DNA from: Staphylotrichum longicolle
Taxonomy: Eukaryota > Ascomycota > Sordariomycetes > Sordariales > Chaetomiaceae
Direction of reading: 5' to 3'
Length of the DNA: 64,000 nucleotides
Assembly (NCBI GenBank): GCA_019096155.1
Contig: JAHCVI010000001.1
Span: 6,696,001-6,760,000, forward strand
Below the pieces are notes generated by a model, which worked only from the letters and a program-made list of their open reading frames with translations, was not told the origin of the DNA and ran no database searches. Of this stretch, positions 32,593 through 43,655 are shown one piece after another; position 1 is the first letter of the stretch; every line of letters begins with the position of its first letter. The translations under genes were made by a program, and so were the position numbers.

Positions 32593-33661
32593 CTACCACG
32601 CCGTATGCCCCCCATCAATGACCAAATTATTCCCCGTCATAAAACTGCTCGCCCCACTCAACAAAAACAGCACCGCCCCCTTAAACTCGGTGGTCTCGGC
32701 CAGCCGCCCCATCATATTCTCCGCCTCCCACGTCTCTCTCAGCCCCGGCACCTCCTCGAAATTCTTGAGCACCATCGGCGTCAAGATATGCCCGGGGCTG
32801 ATACAGTTCACCCTGATGCCGCCGCTCCCATCGTCCCACACAGGACTCCACTCCATCGCCAGGTTCCTCGCGAGCTGGATCACCGCGGCCTTGCTCGAGT
32901 TGTACACGGGCGACAACAGCCCCTTGTTGGCCACCAGCCCGGACATGCTCGCGATCAGGCAGATGCTGCCGCGCGTCTTGTACTTGAACATCTGGCGCGC
33001 GGCGGCCTGCGCCGTCATGAAGACGCCCGTGTAGTTGATCTCGAGCATGCGCGCGACGTCGTCGGGCCCGTAGTCGAGCGCGGGGGTGACCTGCTGCACG
33101 CCCGCGGCGGCGACCACGCCGTCGAGGCGCCCGTTCTCGGACGCGATGGACGCGATGAGCTCGTCGAGGTGCGCCGTGTCGGACACGTCTTGCTGCCGGT
33201 AGTGCAGCGAGCCGCCGTATTCGGGCAAGACGCGCGAGATGGCCTCGGACCATTGCGCGTCGGGTTCCGGGGCGCGGTCGAGGGCGTAGACTGGTGAGTG
33301 TTAGTATGTGTGGTCTGAGAAAGTGAATAGGGGAGGGGCCGGGCGTACCCTTCCCGCCTGCTTCGACCAGGGCTTCCGCCATTGTTAAGCCCAACCCCTG
33401 GGCGCCGCCGGTCACGACGAAGACTTTGCCCGCGACATTGAAATCGCCGAAGCGTTTCCGGCCGATGTTTTCGTCGATTGATGGCTTGTGGGCAGTGTTG
33501 GGATGGTCCCGGGGGTCCGGGTTCCTAGGCTTCGTCTGACGGCTCTGGGAGGTATGGAGAGCCCTTGCTGCTGAGAGTCGGGTCAGGGGCTGGATCTGTG
33601 GGACAAGGGCGCAAACACGCTGCCGTGTCGCAAGACGCAAGGCTCTCGTTGCGGCGTTCAT
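32593..33661 (-). CDS. Short-chain dehydrogenase/reductase with mitochondrial presequence
   Basis: Minus-strand exons 33661-33349 and 33290-32593; 336 aa; the 57-bp intron has GTACGC and CCAG borders. The first 45-50 residues are Arg-rich and lack acids, with RALHTSQSR, a typical mitochondrial targeting sequence with processing site. Classical SDR domain: cofactor loop VTGGAQGLG, structural NYTG, catalytic Ser in IASMSG, YxxxK as YNSSK, and a C-terminal SPGHILTPMV. Overall it resembles polyol/sorbose-type SDRs (D-arabinitol dehydrogenase-like), which interconvert sugars and polyols with NAD(P). The GFP-like length and motifs are complete, with no sign of truncation. The exact substrate is not determinable. 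It lies upstream of and in the same direction as the GH71 gene's 3' side, without evidence of coregulation. Confidence 0.9.
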
Positions 33662-34441
33662 CTTTGGCGAAAACGTGGTTAAGCACGGGGATCTGCTGCT
33701 ACTGGTCAAGGTCACCACAGCCGCATAAGCCGGGCCAGAGCTGTAAGATGTCCTATATACGGCCGACGCCAATCTTTCTGCCTTGGAATCTGTGTCAGGC
33801 CCATGGTGGTCCAGGAGCAACTGCTCCGGCGCGTCGTAACACATCTGGGCAGCGATGATCTTCACGTCATCCACGTCTGCCGGCATCCAATTGCGCCTTC
33901 CGGGCCCCGCCGTGCAGGTGCCGATCCCGGATCCGGGCCAGTCTCCGGACGCGGGGTGATCCACGGACGGAAACCCACACTTGGTTCTAAGTGCGACTGT
34001 CCGCCAACTTCTGGAAGGATAACAATCCCTCGGTCTTCTTGCACTTGCCGTTGATTACGGTCTCGCCATCTCACTCGTGGAGCAACCCGATCTCGCAAGG
34101 TGCCGAGCGGCCCCACCTCCGATCCGGGGGCACGCCGATCTGACCCACCTTCGGCACGGCGATGCCGGATCATGACGTATCAGCGGAGACGAGCAACTCG
34201 TCGAGACAGTAATGCGACAAAATCAGAACAACCTGGCAGCCTCGTGCGTCTGTTACATTGTTTTGTTTGGCGAACCGTTGATCAACAAGTCCATCAAGAA
34301 GCTCCAGATCGTCCATCTGTGAGCAAGTGCCAAGTTTGAGATAAAGATGGCAAGCAATAATTTCAATCCCACTGTACTTTCACATACAATCTAAATATAC
34401 AGCCCTCTACCTGACCAACTTCCTCTCCCCACCAAAACCAC
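33662..34441. other. Intergenic region
   Basis: Between the SDR start and the GH71 stop. GC-rich, with no supported gene. Confidence 0.5.
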
Positions 34442-35795
34442 TTACACTGCAACAGCGTTCCAGTTCTGGACATTGTTCTCACACTGAGTCGAAATGCCCT
34501 TCCCTCCTTCAGACTTAGCAATCGTCTGCCCGTCGCGTGAGACAGTCACGACAACATCCCCAAGGTTGCCGCCAAAAGGTACACTACCCGTGTACACCCC
34601 AGGCGTCCCAGCACCCGCGGCTGGGGTCCCGCTGAACCCTCCTGTCTGCTCCTTGCCGCCAATCGATACGGTAACGGTAACCCCCTGATCGGAATTCAGC
34701 AGTGCCGCATAAAATACACTATCCTCGACCAGCTGCTCGGGCGGAACTTCAACCTGACCATGACCCTCATCGTTGCCTGAAGTCCCGCCCGAAGGACACG
34801 CCAGCGCCGGCGCGGGCCGGTAGTACGCCATAATCCCCTCCTCCACCTTCTCAGGCACCTTGCCCGTCTTATACACCTCAATCTCGAACGGCAAAAACTT
34901 CCTCCACCCATCGTGGCTCACCCCCCTCACATAGTTCAGCGGCGCGTTCGCCGCCTTGAACAACTCCAGCTCCTTCTCCCGCACCGGCCCGACGTAGTGC
35001 GACTCGCCGTAATCATTCCACGTCAAGATCTGCACAAATTCGGGCTGCACCTCGGCCACCTGCCGCCACCGCGTCTCCCACAGCCCGTCCCCGCGCCAAA
35101 TCCAGTTCTTGCCCGCGAACCCGGGCAGGTTCGTAAAGAACCACGGCGACACGGGCATCATGTACGCCTTGCCCGCCAGCGCCGCCTGGAACGCCCTGTC
35201 CCCCTCCGTCGTCAGGTTGGTCGCGCCGTCCGGCCAGGCGTCGAAGCTGAACAGCCCGTCCACCACACCGCCTGCCAACCCCACCGCGTCCTGCGCGGGG
35301 ACCGAGGTCCAGTCCGGCACGAAGAAGGCGTCGGTCGCGGCCTTGATGTCGACCCAGTCCGCCGCGTTGCCGGGGCCTTCAAAGGTCGACACGAACGGGC
35401 GGGTGCCGTCGTGCTTGAAGTAGGCTGGGGAGGGGGCAAACTTCTGCAGGAGGGCGATCACGGCTTCTTTGGGCCAGGGTCCCTGCGCGAGGTAGTCGAA
35501 GGAGAAGAAGAGGTGGAAGTTGAGTGCCGCGGCGGCTTCGAAGGCGAGGTCGAGGGAGGCGTTGGTCGAGGGGTCCTTGGCGGCGATGTTGAGGACGAAG
35601 GCGTCGATTTTGGAGGCTTGGGCGAGGCGGATGTCGTCTTGCCAGTCGGCGAGGGTGAAGGCGGGGAGGTTGCCGACCTGGGGAGGGGGTGTCAGAAGAA
35701 GGGTTTTGTGGGAACAGGGTGGGTTAACGAACGATCATGTGGGCAAACACTTCCTTTGCTGCTTGTGCTGGTGAGAGGGCGAGGAATGCCGCCAT
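34442..35795 (-). CDS. GH71 alpha-1,3-glucanase (mutanase)
   Basis: Minus-strand exons 35795-35733 and 35677-34442; 432 aa; the 55-bp intron has an unusual GTTCGT donor and a CCCAG acceptor. GH71 hallmarks are VFAHMIVGN across the splice, FFSFDY, FSFDAWPDG, MPVSPWFFTNLPGF, and LTWNDYGESHYVGP, which contains the acidic active-site region. The Gly/Thr-rich C-terminal segment (about residues 330-432) is typical of fungal members. The enzyme hydrolyses alpha-1,3-glucan in fungal walls and may act in wall remodelling or in attack on other fungi. Odd: from this ATG the leader is only MAAFLALSPAQAA. An upstream ATG at 35818 starts MKPLLAA and would complete a normal signal peptide if one base were added near 35797. 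Confidence 0.9.
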
Positions 35796-35818
35796 CAGGC
35801 GGCGAGAAGAGGTTTCAT

Positions 35819-37237
35819 TTGTGAGTGGTTGAGAACTAGCGAGAGAGAGAAAGTGCTATTTTCAAGTTTTGCTGACAGAAATCATCGTGGAACATCGGGC
35901 AACCCGCCTACCTTAATTTTTGGGATCAATAGTGAGGTTTTGTTTGGAAAGCACAAGACGGAGCTGGGTTCATCAAATCTGGCCCATTGGGCAGTTGTAA
36001 GCACCAGTACGAACGACTCCTTAACCATTGTCTTCGCCCCAAGGTTTGGACAAAACCTTTCAGAGTGTCAAAGAAAGTGAGCCCAGACAAAGGCCAGAAC
36101 ACAAGTTCTCTCCGGGCTGCAAGCGGCCCAGCCGCTGGAAAGTGATGCTGGAGTTGAGATCGCCCAATGGGCGCTCCATCCCACCAAGCTCTGGTACTCC
36201 ATAAGCAGCCATCGGCCCGCAGTTTCGGCCAAAGTTCAAGGTTTGCAACAATCTGACATGAGGCCGCAAATCGGCCAGGACATGACAGACAAGGCGACCG
36301 ACAATGACGGCCCAGGGGTCGTGGGGGCGGTTTGATGAAACCACGGATCGTCTGATGCCGCCCTGATAACTCCATTCAACTTCCCTACGCACGTTACAAT
36401 GTAGGTGAACTCTCGTTTTCCCCTTCAAGTAATGACTGGGATCTGGCTCGCAGTGGTTGCAATTAAACGCAGCCCTGTCCCCAATCATAAACATCTTCAG
36501 TTATTCCTATGTAACTAAATCTCACTTCATTTCATTTCTGTTCCCCTCTTTTTCCTTTCCTTTTCGAACTTTGATGTGCTGCCTTGAACCCTAAAGTCGC
36601 CTTCGCAAGTTTGCTCTCACCATTACTGAATAGAAACATTTTTGTCAATCAACCAATTGCTCTGAAAACAAGATTGGAAGCATTGATGACAGCTGTCTGC
36701 CTTATTGAAGCGAAGTGCTTCAATTCAAGTGAGTACAGTGTATACGGTAGAGCACTCGGACCCGGAGGGAATATCTGTGTCGGTATGGTGCGAGCCCGAG
36801 TCCTAAGGTGTAATCATCGAATATAAACGCTCGCGCACGCGGCCAGGGACAAAGATGAGGTGCACAACTTCAATGTTGGAAATTGCTCGTCGAACGCGGG
36901 GCGGTACACGAAGGATGTCAAAGGCTCAAGCGACAGGACTCGCATGAGGGATCAGGGCGACGACAATGGCGGAGAACGATAATAACTGGACTAACGTGGT
37001 TTTTATTCCGTTGTTCGGATCATAGGCAAAGATGAACAGGATGTCGAAGAGGCAATGCTGCTTTTGTAATTGCGAACACGATGTCTTCAACAACGGACCC
37101 ATACCAGGAATGGCCGCCTTCCCGATCAAATTGGAGATATAAACACAACTGCTACTTTCTTCATCCCTAGCCGTCATGATCCTGACCTCATCCAGCAAAT
37201 ATTACATTACAAAAGTGTCCACGGCAGCGCCACGATA
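35819..37237. other. Intergenic region
   Basis: Upstream of GH71 and downstream of the FTA2-like gene. Frames up to 149 codons occur but have no recognisable content. Nothing supported. Confidence 0.45.
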
Positions 37238-38279
37238 TCAAAGGGCCAGCCCCTCAAATAACCTTTCTTGAACATATGCCTTTGCCTCGTCGGCGTTGCT
37301 CTCCCACTTAAGCCAGTTGTAGGCTCTCGGAAGATTGTTATACTTGGTGATGTGTCCCGAGCAAAAAGCCTCAAGGTCTAGAGGGATGGCTACCGTCCTT
37401 GACGAACTGTTCTTCAACGAGTAGTAACGGTCCAGTAGATTCTGCAGCTCCTCTAGCATCAAGTCTCGAAGTGTGCTGTCGTGGATTTGGACCAGAGCCG
37501 GATGGTACATGGTCCACGAGCGGCTGAAGTCGACGAGCTTCCCGCCCAGGTAGTTACCACCGTGCGTGTCTCCCACGAATATACCCAACGAGTGGAGGGC
37601 TTGCAAGTCCGCCCACATGCCCTGGGCCTGATTGGGATCTAGTGCCTTCCTGGGGACGAATTCCTTGACGATGGCCCGAACAGGCAGTCCGTGATGTTGT
37701 TCATGCCGCCTCCAGAAATTGTAGCCATTCAGCTCGTCCGCGTTGGTATGGGGAGGCAGGCTGGGCTCGCCCGTCACCTTCCTGGCCAAGTCGTCTTCCT
37801 GCCCAAGGGTAAGGAGGAGATAACCGTAGGCTTTGACGGCCAGATCCTCGCGCTTTTCCTCCTTGAGTCGGCCATAGGCGCGGCACTCACAGTTGAAGGG
37901 GTCAAAGTAGTCGGCATAGAGCTGCAAGTTGGCAAGTGGCCTCGTAAGGTCGCCGCCCTGACCGTCACTAAGAGAGTCCGGGTGGCAGAAGTAAAACTAG
38001 AGAGAGGCACCTCCGAGTCAGAGTCCGTGTTGGCTGGGCCGGCGCCGAACCGGTATGCCGCGCATCACCACGTACCGCCTTGAGGGCAAACAACCCAGCT
38101 CCGTTGATCTTGACCTTCCAGACCTGAGAGTCCGCGTCGTTTTCATGGCCGAGAAACTCGACAAACTCGATGTCGGCCCGAGCATCCGGAGTGAAAGGGG
38201 CAAGTTTGGGGCCTGGGACGCGGGGAAGCGGTGCCGGGGGGCTGGGAAGGGGAGCAAGGCGGAAAACCGACGAAGCCAT
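37238..38279 (-). CDS. FTA2-like (kinetochore Sim4 complex subunit-like) protein
   Basis: Minus-strand exons 38279-38076 and 37996-37238; 320 aa; the 79-bp intron has GTACGT and CTAG borders. The sequence pattern matches the large fungal group annotated as kinetochore Sim4 complex subunit FTA2: IEFVEFLGHENDADSQVWKVKINGAGLFALK, then CECRAYGRLKE, GYLLL, AIVKEFVP, and a C-terminal DTHGGNYLGGKLVDFSRSWTMYHP. The last block resembles a kinase catalytic loop and DFG (D..N..DFS), so the family is probably kinase-fold with altered catalytic residues. Many fungal genomes hold many such paralogues, so a true kinetochore role is doubtful. A Pro-rich N-terminus (residues 9-30) precedes the fold. Intron placement is my reading; an alternative acceptor is possible. 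Confidence 0.75.
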
Positions 38280-38713
38280 GATACTGAAGTCGGTTTCACT
38301 CGAAAATTCGGTTACAGGATTGAGAACTGGAGCGACAATGCAATTGAACGTGAGGAGCAGGAGATGAAGAAGCCGATAAAGCGTTGACGATTCTATAGTG
38401 GGAGGGGCAAAAAGACCTTCTTGGTGGCTGTCGAAGCGATGCTGACGGCCTGTGTGCCACTGCCAAGTGCCAACGAAGACCACGGGAACCTGCAGACTGT
38501 GGCTCGGCTGCATGGGCATGAACGACAGCCACCGCTCCATGGAGAGCCCAACAACGCCGCGATCCCGCACATGGTCAAGCTCAAATGGTGATCGAGGACT
38601 GGTCGAAAATAGCATTGACTGCGTTGCGGGTCGGACAATACTTTAGGTACCTGGGATAAGAAAAGAGACCCATCTCTCTGCCAGTGTAATCTTTTATTTT
38701 CAGTCACAGGTAT
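38280..38713. other. Intergenic region
   Basis: Promoter of the FTA2-like gene and 3' flank of the reductase gene. No supported feature. Confidence 0.45.
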
Positions 38714-40270
38714 CTACTGAACTTTGACCACCAACTTCCCACCGCGAATCTCACCCCTCCGCATCCGATCCAGCCCCTTATTTACGCTTTCCAGCCCGTG
38801 CTCGACATCGATGATCTCGGGCGGGCAGATCAGTCCCTTCTCCAGCAGCCTCTCCAGCCACAGCACCAGCGCGCTGCCAATGGCGGGGACCTCGTGGAAC
38901 AGCTTGATTGGCACCGTGTGGAACAGCGTGCCTTCGGGCGCGCTCTCCTTTGGCAGGCCCGTCAGCCCGATCAGGTGGGCCGAGAGCTGCTGCGTGGCGT
39001 TGTGCGGCGTGGCGGGCGGAGAGGGGGGCGGCGAACCTTCTGTTGCTGTCGTTGCCGTTTTCGTTGTCTTTGCCGAAGTGGGTGGAGATGAGCCGAGACT
39101 GCCTGGGGACAGGGCCTGCAGGAGACTGGTTGCGGACTCCCTCCCACGCGTGTCAATGCCAAAGCGCAGTTTTCCGTGGAGGTTGGCGCGTATGATGTCG
39201 ACAGCTCGCTTGGGGTCGTGGCTGTCAACCAAGAGGTCGGTGCGAATGGCCTTGTGGTTGGCAAGGCGCAGGCCGTGCTTGGCCTTGTCGACAATGGCGA
39301 CAGTCTTTAGACCAGCCAGTTTGGCGAGCTGAATGGTGAGATTTGCTGAAGTTGAGGATCCTGCGGGAAGAGTTAGGAGCTGCCGGCGAGATAGAGACTC
39401 AAAAACAGATATTTACTTGCCACCCCAGATAGCGAGCCAGTCTCCAGGCACTGCGCGTTCATGGCTTAGGATGCCATCAAGACATTCGTGCCGGACATCC
39501 TCGGGAAGCACCTCAGGGGCAACTTGTCGAACCAGGCTGAACAGATCAGGCCCATCAAGCACGCTCGAGAAGTCGACGCCCATGCACACGCCTAGGGCAA
39601 GAGCGGCTGCGACGAAGGCGACGCCCAAGGTCGCGCCCTCCTCTGGCGAGATACTTGGCGGAAGCCGGACCGTGTTGTAGTCAAATGCGACCACGTATTC
39701 CTGGTAAGCGGCTTTCCGCAGATCTCGGTAGTCTGTGGAGATGACGAGTACCTTATGCGCAAGTAGGTCAGTGGCCTGAAAACACACGAGATGTGACTGT
39801 AGTCCGATAGAGGGGGGATGGGGCTATACCTTGTCCCGGGACTTCAGACGCGTGTTCGTATGACTGGGCTTTTGAACAACCTCACCTGCCAACTCTCTGC
39901 CAGATATGTACGGCAGTGTGGGAATGGCAAAGTTGAAATCCTGGCAGTTGGGTCCTGTTAGTGGCAGAGCTAAGGACGGAAAGCATGCCATAACACTCAC
40001 AGGTGCCTTCCAGTCGATGGGGTTGAGACCAATGGCCTCTGTCCTCACTAAAACTTCATGTTCTCCTTCCAGTTTCGGGACAGCGTATTTCTCTGTCAGC
40101 TGATACGGCTGCTTGGCCGCAAGCAAGAGCAGGACTGTCTGTGTTTTCGGGGCCGGGATTGGTGATCGGTCAACATCTTCTTGGTAGGAGCTCGTTGTTT
40201 GCTTTTCGCCAGATGTGGACGGCCCTTTTCGCCTTGACTGCCATGACATGCGACGGAGGAAGGAATTCAT
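38714..40270 (-). CDS. ToxD-like medium-chain (zinc-type) dehydrogenase/enoyl reductase
   Basis: Minus-strand exons 40270-40001, 39940-39830, 39775-39424 and 39360-38714; about 459 aa. A polar N-terminal extension of about 45 residues precedes a GroES-like MDR domain (VLVRTEAIGLNPIDWKAP; YISGRELAGEVV) and a Rossmann domain (WLAIWGG...SSTSANLTIQLAKLAGLKTVAIVDK). The sequence resembles fungal ToxD-type oxidoreductases, NADPH-dependent and usually zinc-free, several of which are trans-acting enoyl reductases. No Zn-ligand cysteines are evident. Odd points: a Ser/Thr/Pro-rich insertion (about residues 320-350), and the third junction needs an atypical GTGGCA donor. The consensus-looking GTAAAT eight bases downstream leaves the frame off by one, so a local indel is possible. 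No polyketide synthase lies nearby, so the substrate is open. Confidence 0.82.
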
Positions 40271-41364
40271 GATGCGTGTGAGGTATCAAGGGATTCAATC
40301 AGCCAAACCCGTGATGACAAACGACACAAGATATGGACCAGGTATTGAGCAGGCCCGAAACACGGAGCACTTGTGGTTGAGGGAGCCACAATTATTCCCC
40401 CACGTCTGGTTGAAGAAATCACACATCCACATGGGAATGTGCTCTCTCGTTACCAAAACGATTCCCTATGGTTTCTCAAATGTAATGCTTGGGTTGGTCG
40501 GCGTCAGTTCCCTCCTCCACTCCGCTGTGACTTGAGCGTCCTGGATCCGTGGCGCGAATTGCGCCATCCAGAGATCCCATTTCGAATAACTTCCTTAAGC
40601 GACTGAGTATCAAGCTGCAAGTGACATAGAATGCCGAATGCCGGGAAATATCCACATCGCGCAGCTCGCGACACCGGAGACACAACGCATCCTGAAGCAT
40701 TTGACACAACACAAGGAACCCCCACGCTCGCGTCGACCCCTGAGTAGCAACAGTCAGGAACCAGCATGCTGGGAGCCTCTTCCGCGCATCAGATCCGTCC
40801 CGATTTGGCTTGGGTGGTTACGTGTTCCGTGGCAGGGGACGGGAGTTAAAAAAGCATCATTGCCTTTGGCAATCACGCAATCGCTCGAAGGATGCTATAG
40901 CGGACAAGGTGGGATGGACCATCGCGCATCAGCGGACAAGGTGGGATTGACCATCGCGCATCTGAACAAAACATTTGCTGATCTCCGTAACACTTAGTTA
41001 TGATCAAACATACAATACCAAAAATACTTGCGAGAATCTTCTTCTGCTTGGAAGCAGTGAACGGACAGGGTTGCTCAGTCTGACTGGATAACGGATAGGA
41101 GTCAACTCACTCTCTGCCCAAACTCCACAGTAAAAGAACCCCAGTATCTCATAAGAATCAAATCAAGAACTGAAAACGGACCAAATTGAACTTAAGAGGT
41201 TTTGTAAATTGTCTTTGAACCCTAGGCCAAGCCTAGTCCGTCTTTACTACGAAGTTCAGGTTGACCCAGTGAGGTGTCTTGTTCTGGCACTTCTCGTATC
41301 CCCGACTCCACTGTCTCCCTATGAGCGTGGCTTTACCTTACTGGAACTACCAACTGCTGTCTCT
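40271..41364. other. Intergenic region with a 32-bp tandem repeat
   Basis: Upstream of the reductase and downstream of the SSS symporter. It contains a two-copy direct repeat at 40899-40962. No gene is supported. Confidence 0.5.
40899..40962 (+). repeat. Two-copy 32-bp tandem direct repeat
   Basis: Copies 40899-40930 and 40931-40962 begin AGCGGACAAGGTGGGAT and differ at one base (G or T after GGGAT). A simple recent duplication. Confidence 0.85.
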
Positions 41365-43655
41365 TCACTTGAAAGACTTCTCCTCGCTGCTTGCATTCCC
41401 TGACTCCACAGGCGTCGTTGTTCCCGTCGAGGTATGCACGCTCAAGGAGGTCTGCCCCCCCTTCAACCCCCCTCTCAACCCTCTCCAAACCTGCATGATC
41501 TGCTCCCGTCCATCAATAATGGGGAAGAAGCCCGCTACCAGCATGGTGCCCCAAACCCAAATGATGGAAATGACAATCCATGCCGAGAAAAACTCCTTGG
41601 AGAAGATGTACCCTGATGCGTAGATTGGCAACGGCCTAGTGAGAAGGGAAGAAACATTGGCTGTCAGCTCACACCGTTCCGTCAGGACTAACTGCTGGGG
41701 GGAAACTTACCAAAGCACCCAGTGCCCGAGAAAGGTCGCCAGGGACCATGCTGCCGCGATCTTGCCCCAGTGCTTGAACTTGGCCTTGTTTGCCTCGTAG
41801 CTATCCGTCTGCTGCAGCTCTTCTACATCCGAAATGCCCTTGGCGTTCACAGCGTCAACCGCCGGCGCCTGGTCGAGTGCGAGCCTCTCCTTGCGGAAGT
41901 CAGCCCAGTTGTAGTTATCCGGGCGTACGAGCGAGATCACGACGGAGTACAGCGCCGGGCTGAGGGCCGACGCGACGGTGCCGTAGACGCAAGGTAGGGT
42001 CTGCCCGGTCGAGACCACCGAGATCTCCCCCGCAAACGCGTGCGCCGTGCCCAGCCAGACGGCGATGCCCGTGACCAGGCCGAGGAGCGGGGAGATGATG
42101 GCCGCCGCGCGGGACTGCTTCTTCCACAGGATGGTGAAGACGGTGGGGAAGATTCCGGGACAAGTCAGCACTCCCAACATGTAGAGCGTCCAGCCGAGGT
42201 CGACCTTGGCGTAGTGCAGCGCCGTGGAGAAGCAGGCCGAGAACAGACCGAAGAAGACGACGCCGATGTGGCTCCAGCGGATCACGTCGCGGTCGGTGGC
42301 CGTCTTGTTGATGTACTGCCGGTAGATGTCGAAGCTGATGATGGATGACACGGAGATGACCTGGGCCGAGATGGTGGACGTGACGGCCATGAAGGTGATG
42401 AGCAGGATGGCCGCGGCGCCGCCCTTGCCTGCGATGGCGATGGCGGCGTAGGGAAGGACGAGCCCGTTTGAGATCTCGGTCCCGCTCATTCGGCGCGGGA
42501 ACGTCGGGAACCGGGCGGTTCCCTCGAGTGACAGCGCAGCAAAGCTCATCAAAGTGCCAAAACACCAAGGGATGGCAAAGTACGCGATGCCGCCCGTGAT
42601 GTAACCCGGAACGACGGCTTGCGGAGCGGCGCTGAAGGCTTTAACGAAGAAGCCGGTGTCCATGATGACCAGTCCAAAGTTTGCGAGAATGTGAATGATC
42701 CCAAAGAGGATGGCCTGAGCGTTGTTGTTAGTATCCAATCCTGTAAGCAATCAGATTAGAGATGAAAGCAGAGCCCCAGACTTACCCCTTTACTCGTCAT
42801 GGTCAAGTACGAGCCGCCTTGGTTGCCTTCCACGGGGTGCTCCGTCCCCGCTGCGGCGATGAGCTCCCACATGTGGCCGATGGAGGTGATCTCGGGCGTT
42901 GTGAACGTCTTGATGGTGAAGAAGCAGATGATGATGGTGATGACAAACGTGTGGAAGTAATCTGTCAAGAACGTTGCCTTGATACCACCAACGAACGTGT
43001 ACAAAACGACCCCGGCAGGTAGCAGAAACGTAGCATCCGGTGCTGTTACGATCAGTGCTGAACTCGCACATGTAGATCTTCAGCTCTTACAGCGCGGTGA
43101 TGGCAGCGGATGCCCCCAATAACATGTTCGCTGCTATAATGATGAGGCAGAGGACATCCAGACATGTGGCCAGGGTGCCGTAGCGAACGCGGACAATCTC
43201 GAGCAGCGTGTGGGCTTCGGGACACGAAGCTTGCAGCGATGCCCAGCAAGGCTCCAACCCGTCAGCTGCCGTCCGTCGCGAAACCACCAGGGCCGGCAGG
43301 TCTCCCACTTACCCAGCAGCAAACCAGAATGGACCAGCTACCCCGAAGTTGTAGCCGACAGAGTGCTTCCCAGCATTGCCGTACTCCAAAGCCACAAAGA
43401 CACAACGGCTGACGCTGTCAGGCCGGTCCTCACAGACCGGTTCGCCGTCATGAACATTTCCGTCTTCCGGTTGTCCTCGCCAGCCGTCTTCCTCAGGACA
43501 TAGGTGACAAACATCATGATGAAGGCGATGATAAAGCCAATCACTACCACCACGACGTAGCCGATGGCCTGCGGCAAGGCAGGCTCGACCACGCCGCTTG
43601 CTTCCGCGGTGGACGCATCACCGTTGCCGGTGAGTCTGGCTTGAAGGGTGCTCAT
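41365..43655 (-). CDS. Urea-transporter-like sodium:solute symporter (SSS/DUR3 type), frame broken near the 5' end
   Basis: Clear minus-strand exons are 42714-41711 and 41635-41365, preceded by coding sequence ending at 42786 (introns 42785-42715 and 41710-41636). Further upstream are coding blocks down to the ATG at 43655. The protein matches fungal DUR3-like SSS transporters: LPQAIGYVVVVVIGF, TANRSVRTGLTASAVVSLWLWSTA, GPFWFAAG, EAHTLLEIVRVRYGT, YTFVGGIKATFLTDYFHTF, EGNQGGSYLTM, GLVLPYAAIAIAGKGGAA, FMAVTSTISAQVISVSSI. It should import urea or a related small solute through the plasma membrane, with about 14-15 spans. Between 43033 and 43344 the frame shifts at least three times. Apparent lost bases lie in a G run near 43342, near 43230 and near 43219, with a mismatch near 43036. 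Similarity continues on both sides. Either a recent pseudogene or local sequence error. Confidence 0.8.

Noticed and set aside
32539..33297. 252-codon plus-strand open frame
   Set aside because: Antisense to the SDR exon carrying YxxxK and the cofactor loop; composition is His/Arg/Val-rich shadow sequence.
34913..35824. 303-codon plus-strand open frame
   Set aside because: It lies antisense to the GH71 exons, whose family motifs are unmistakable; the frame is a by-product of GC-rich codon bias and is Arg/Gly/Val-rich without structure.
36740..36825. tRNA-like GGTAGAGCACTCGG
   Set aside because: Lacks a proper T-loop GGTTCRA sequence and acceptor pairing.
36926..37198. 90-codon minus-strand frame with hydrophobic end
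   Set aside because: No start context, homologous motif or splice partner visible.
43058..43090. 33-bp intron in the SSS symporter
   Set aside because: It gives a good protein continuation but is too short for a fungal spliceosomal intron; the 48-bp alternative ending at 43043, or an indel, is more likely.
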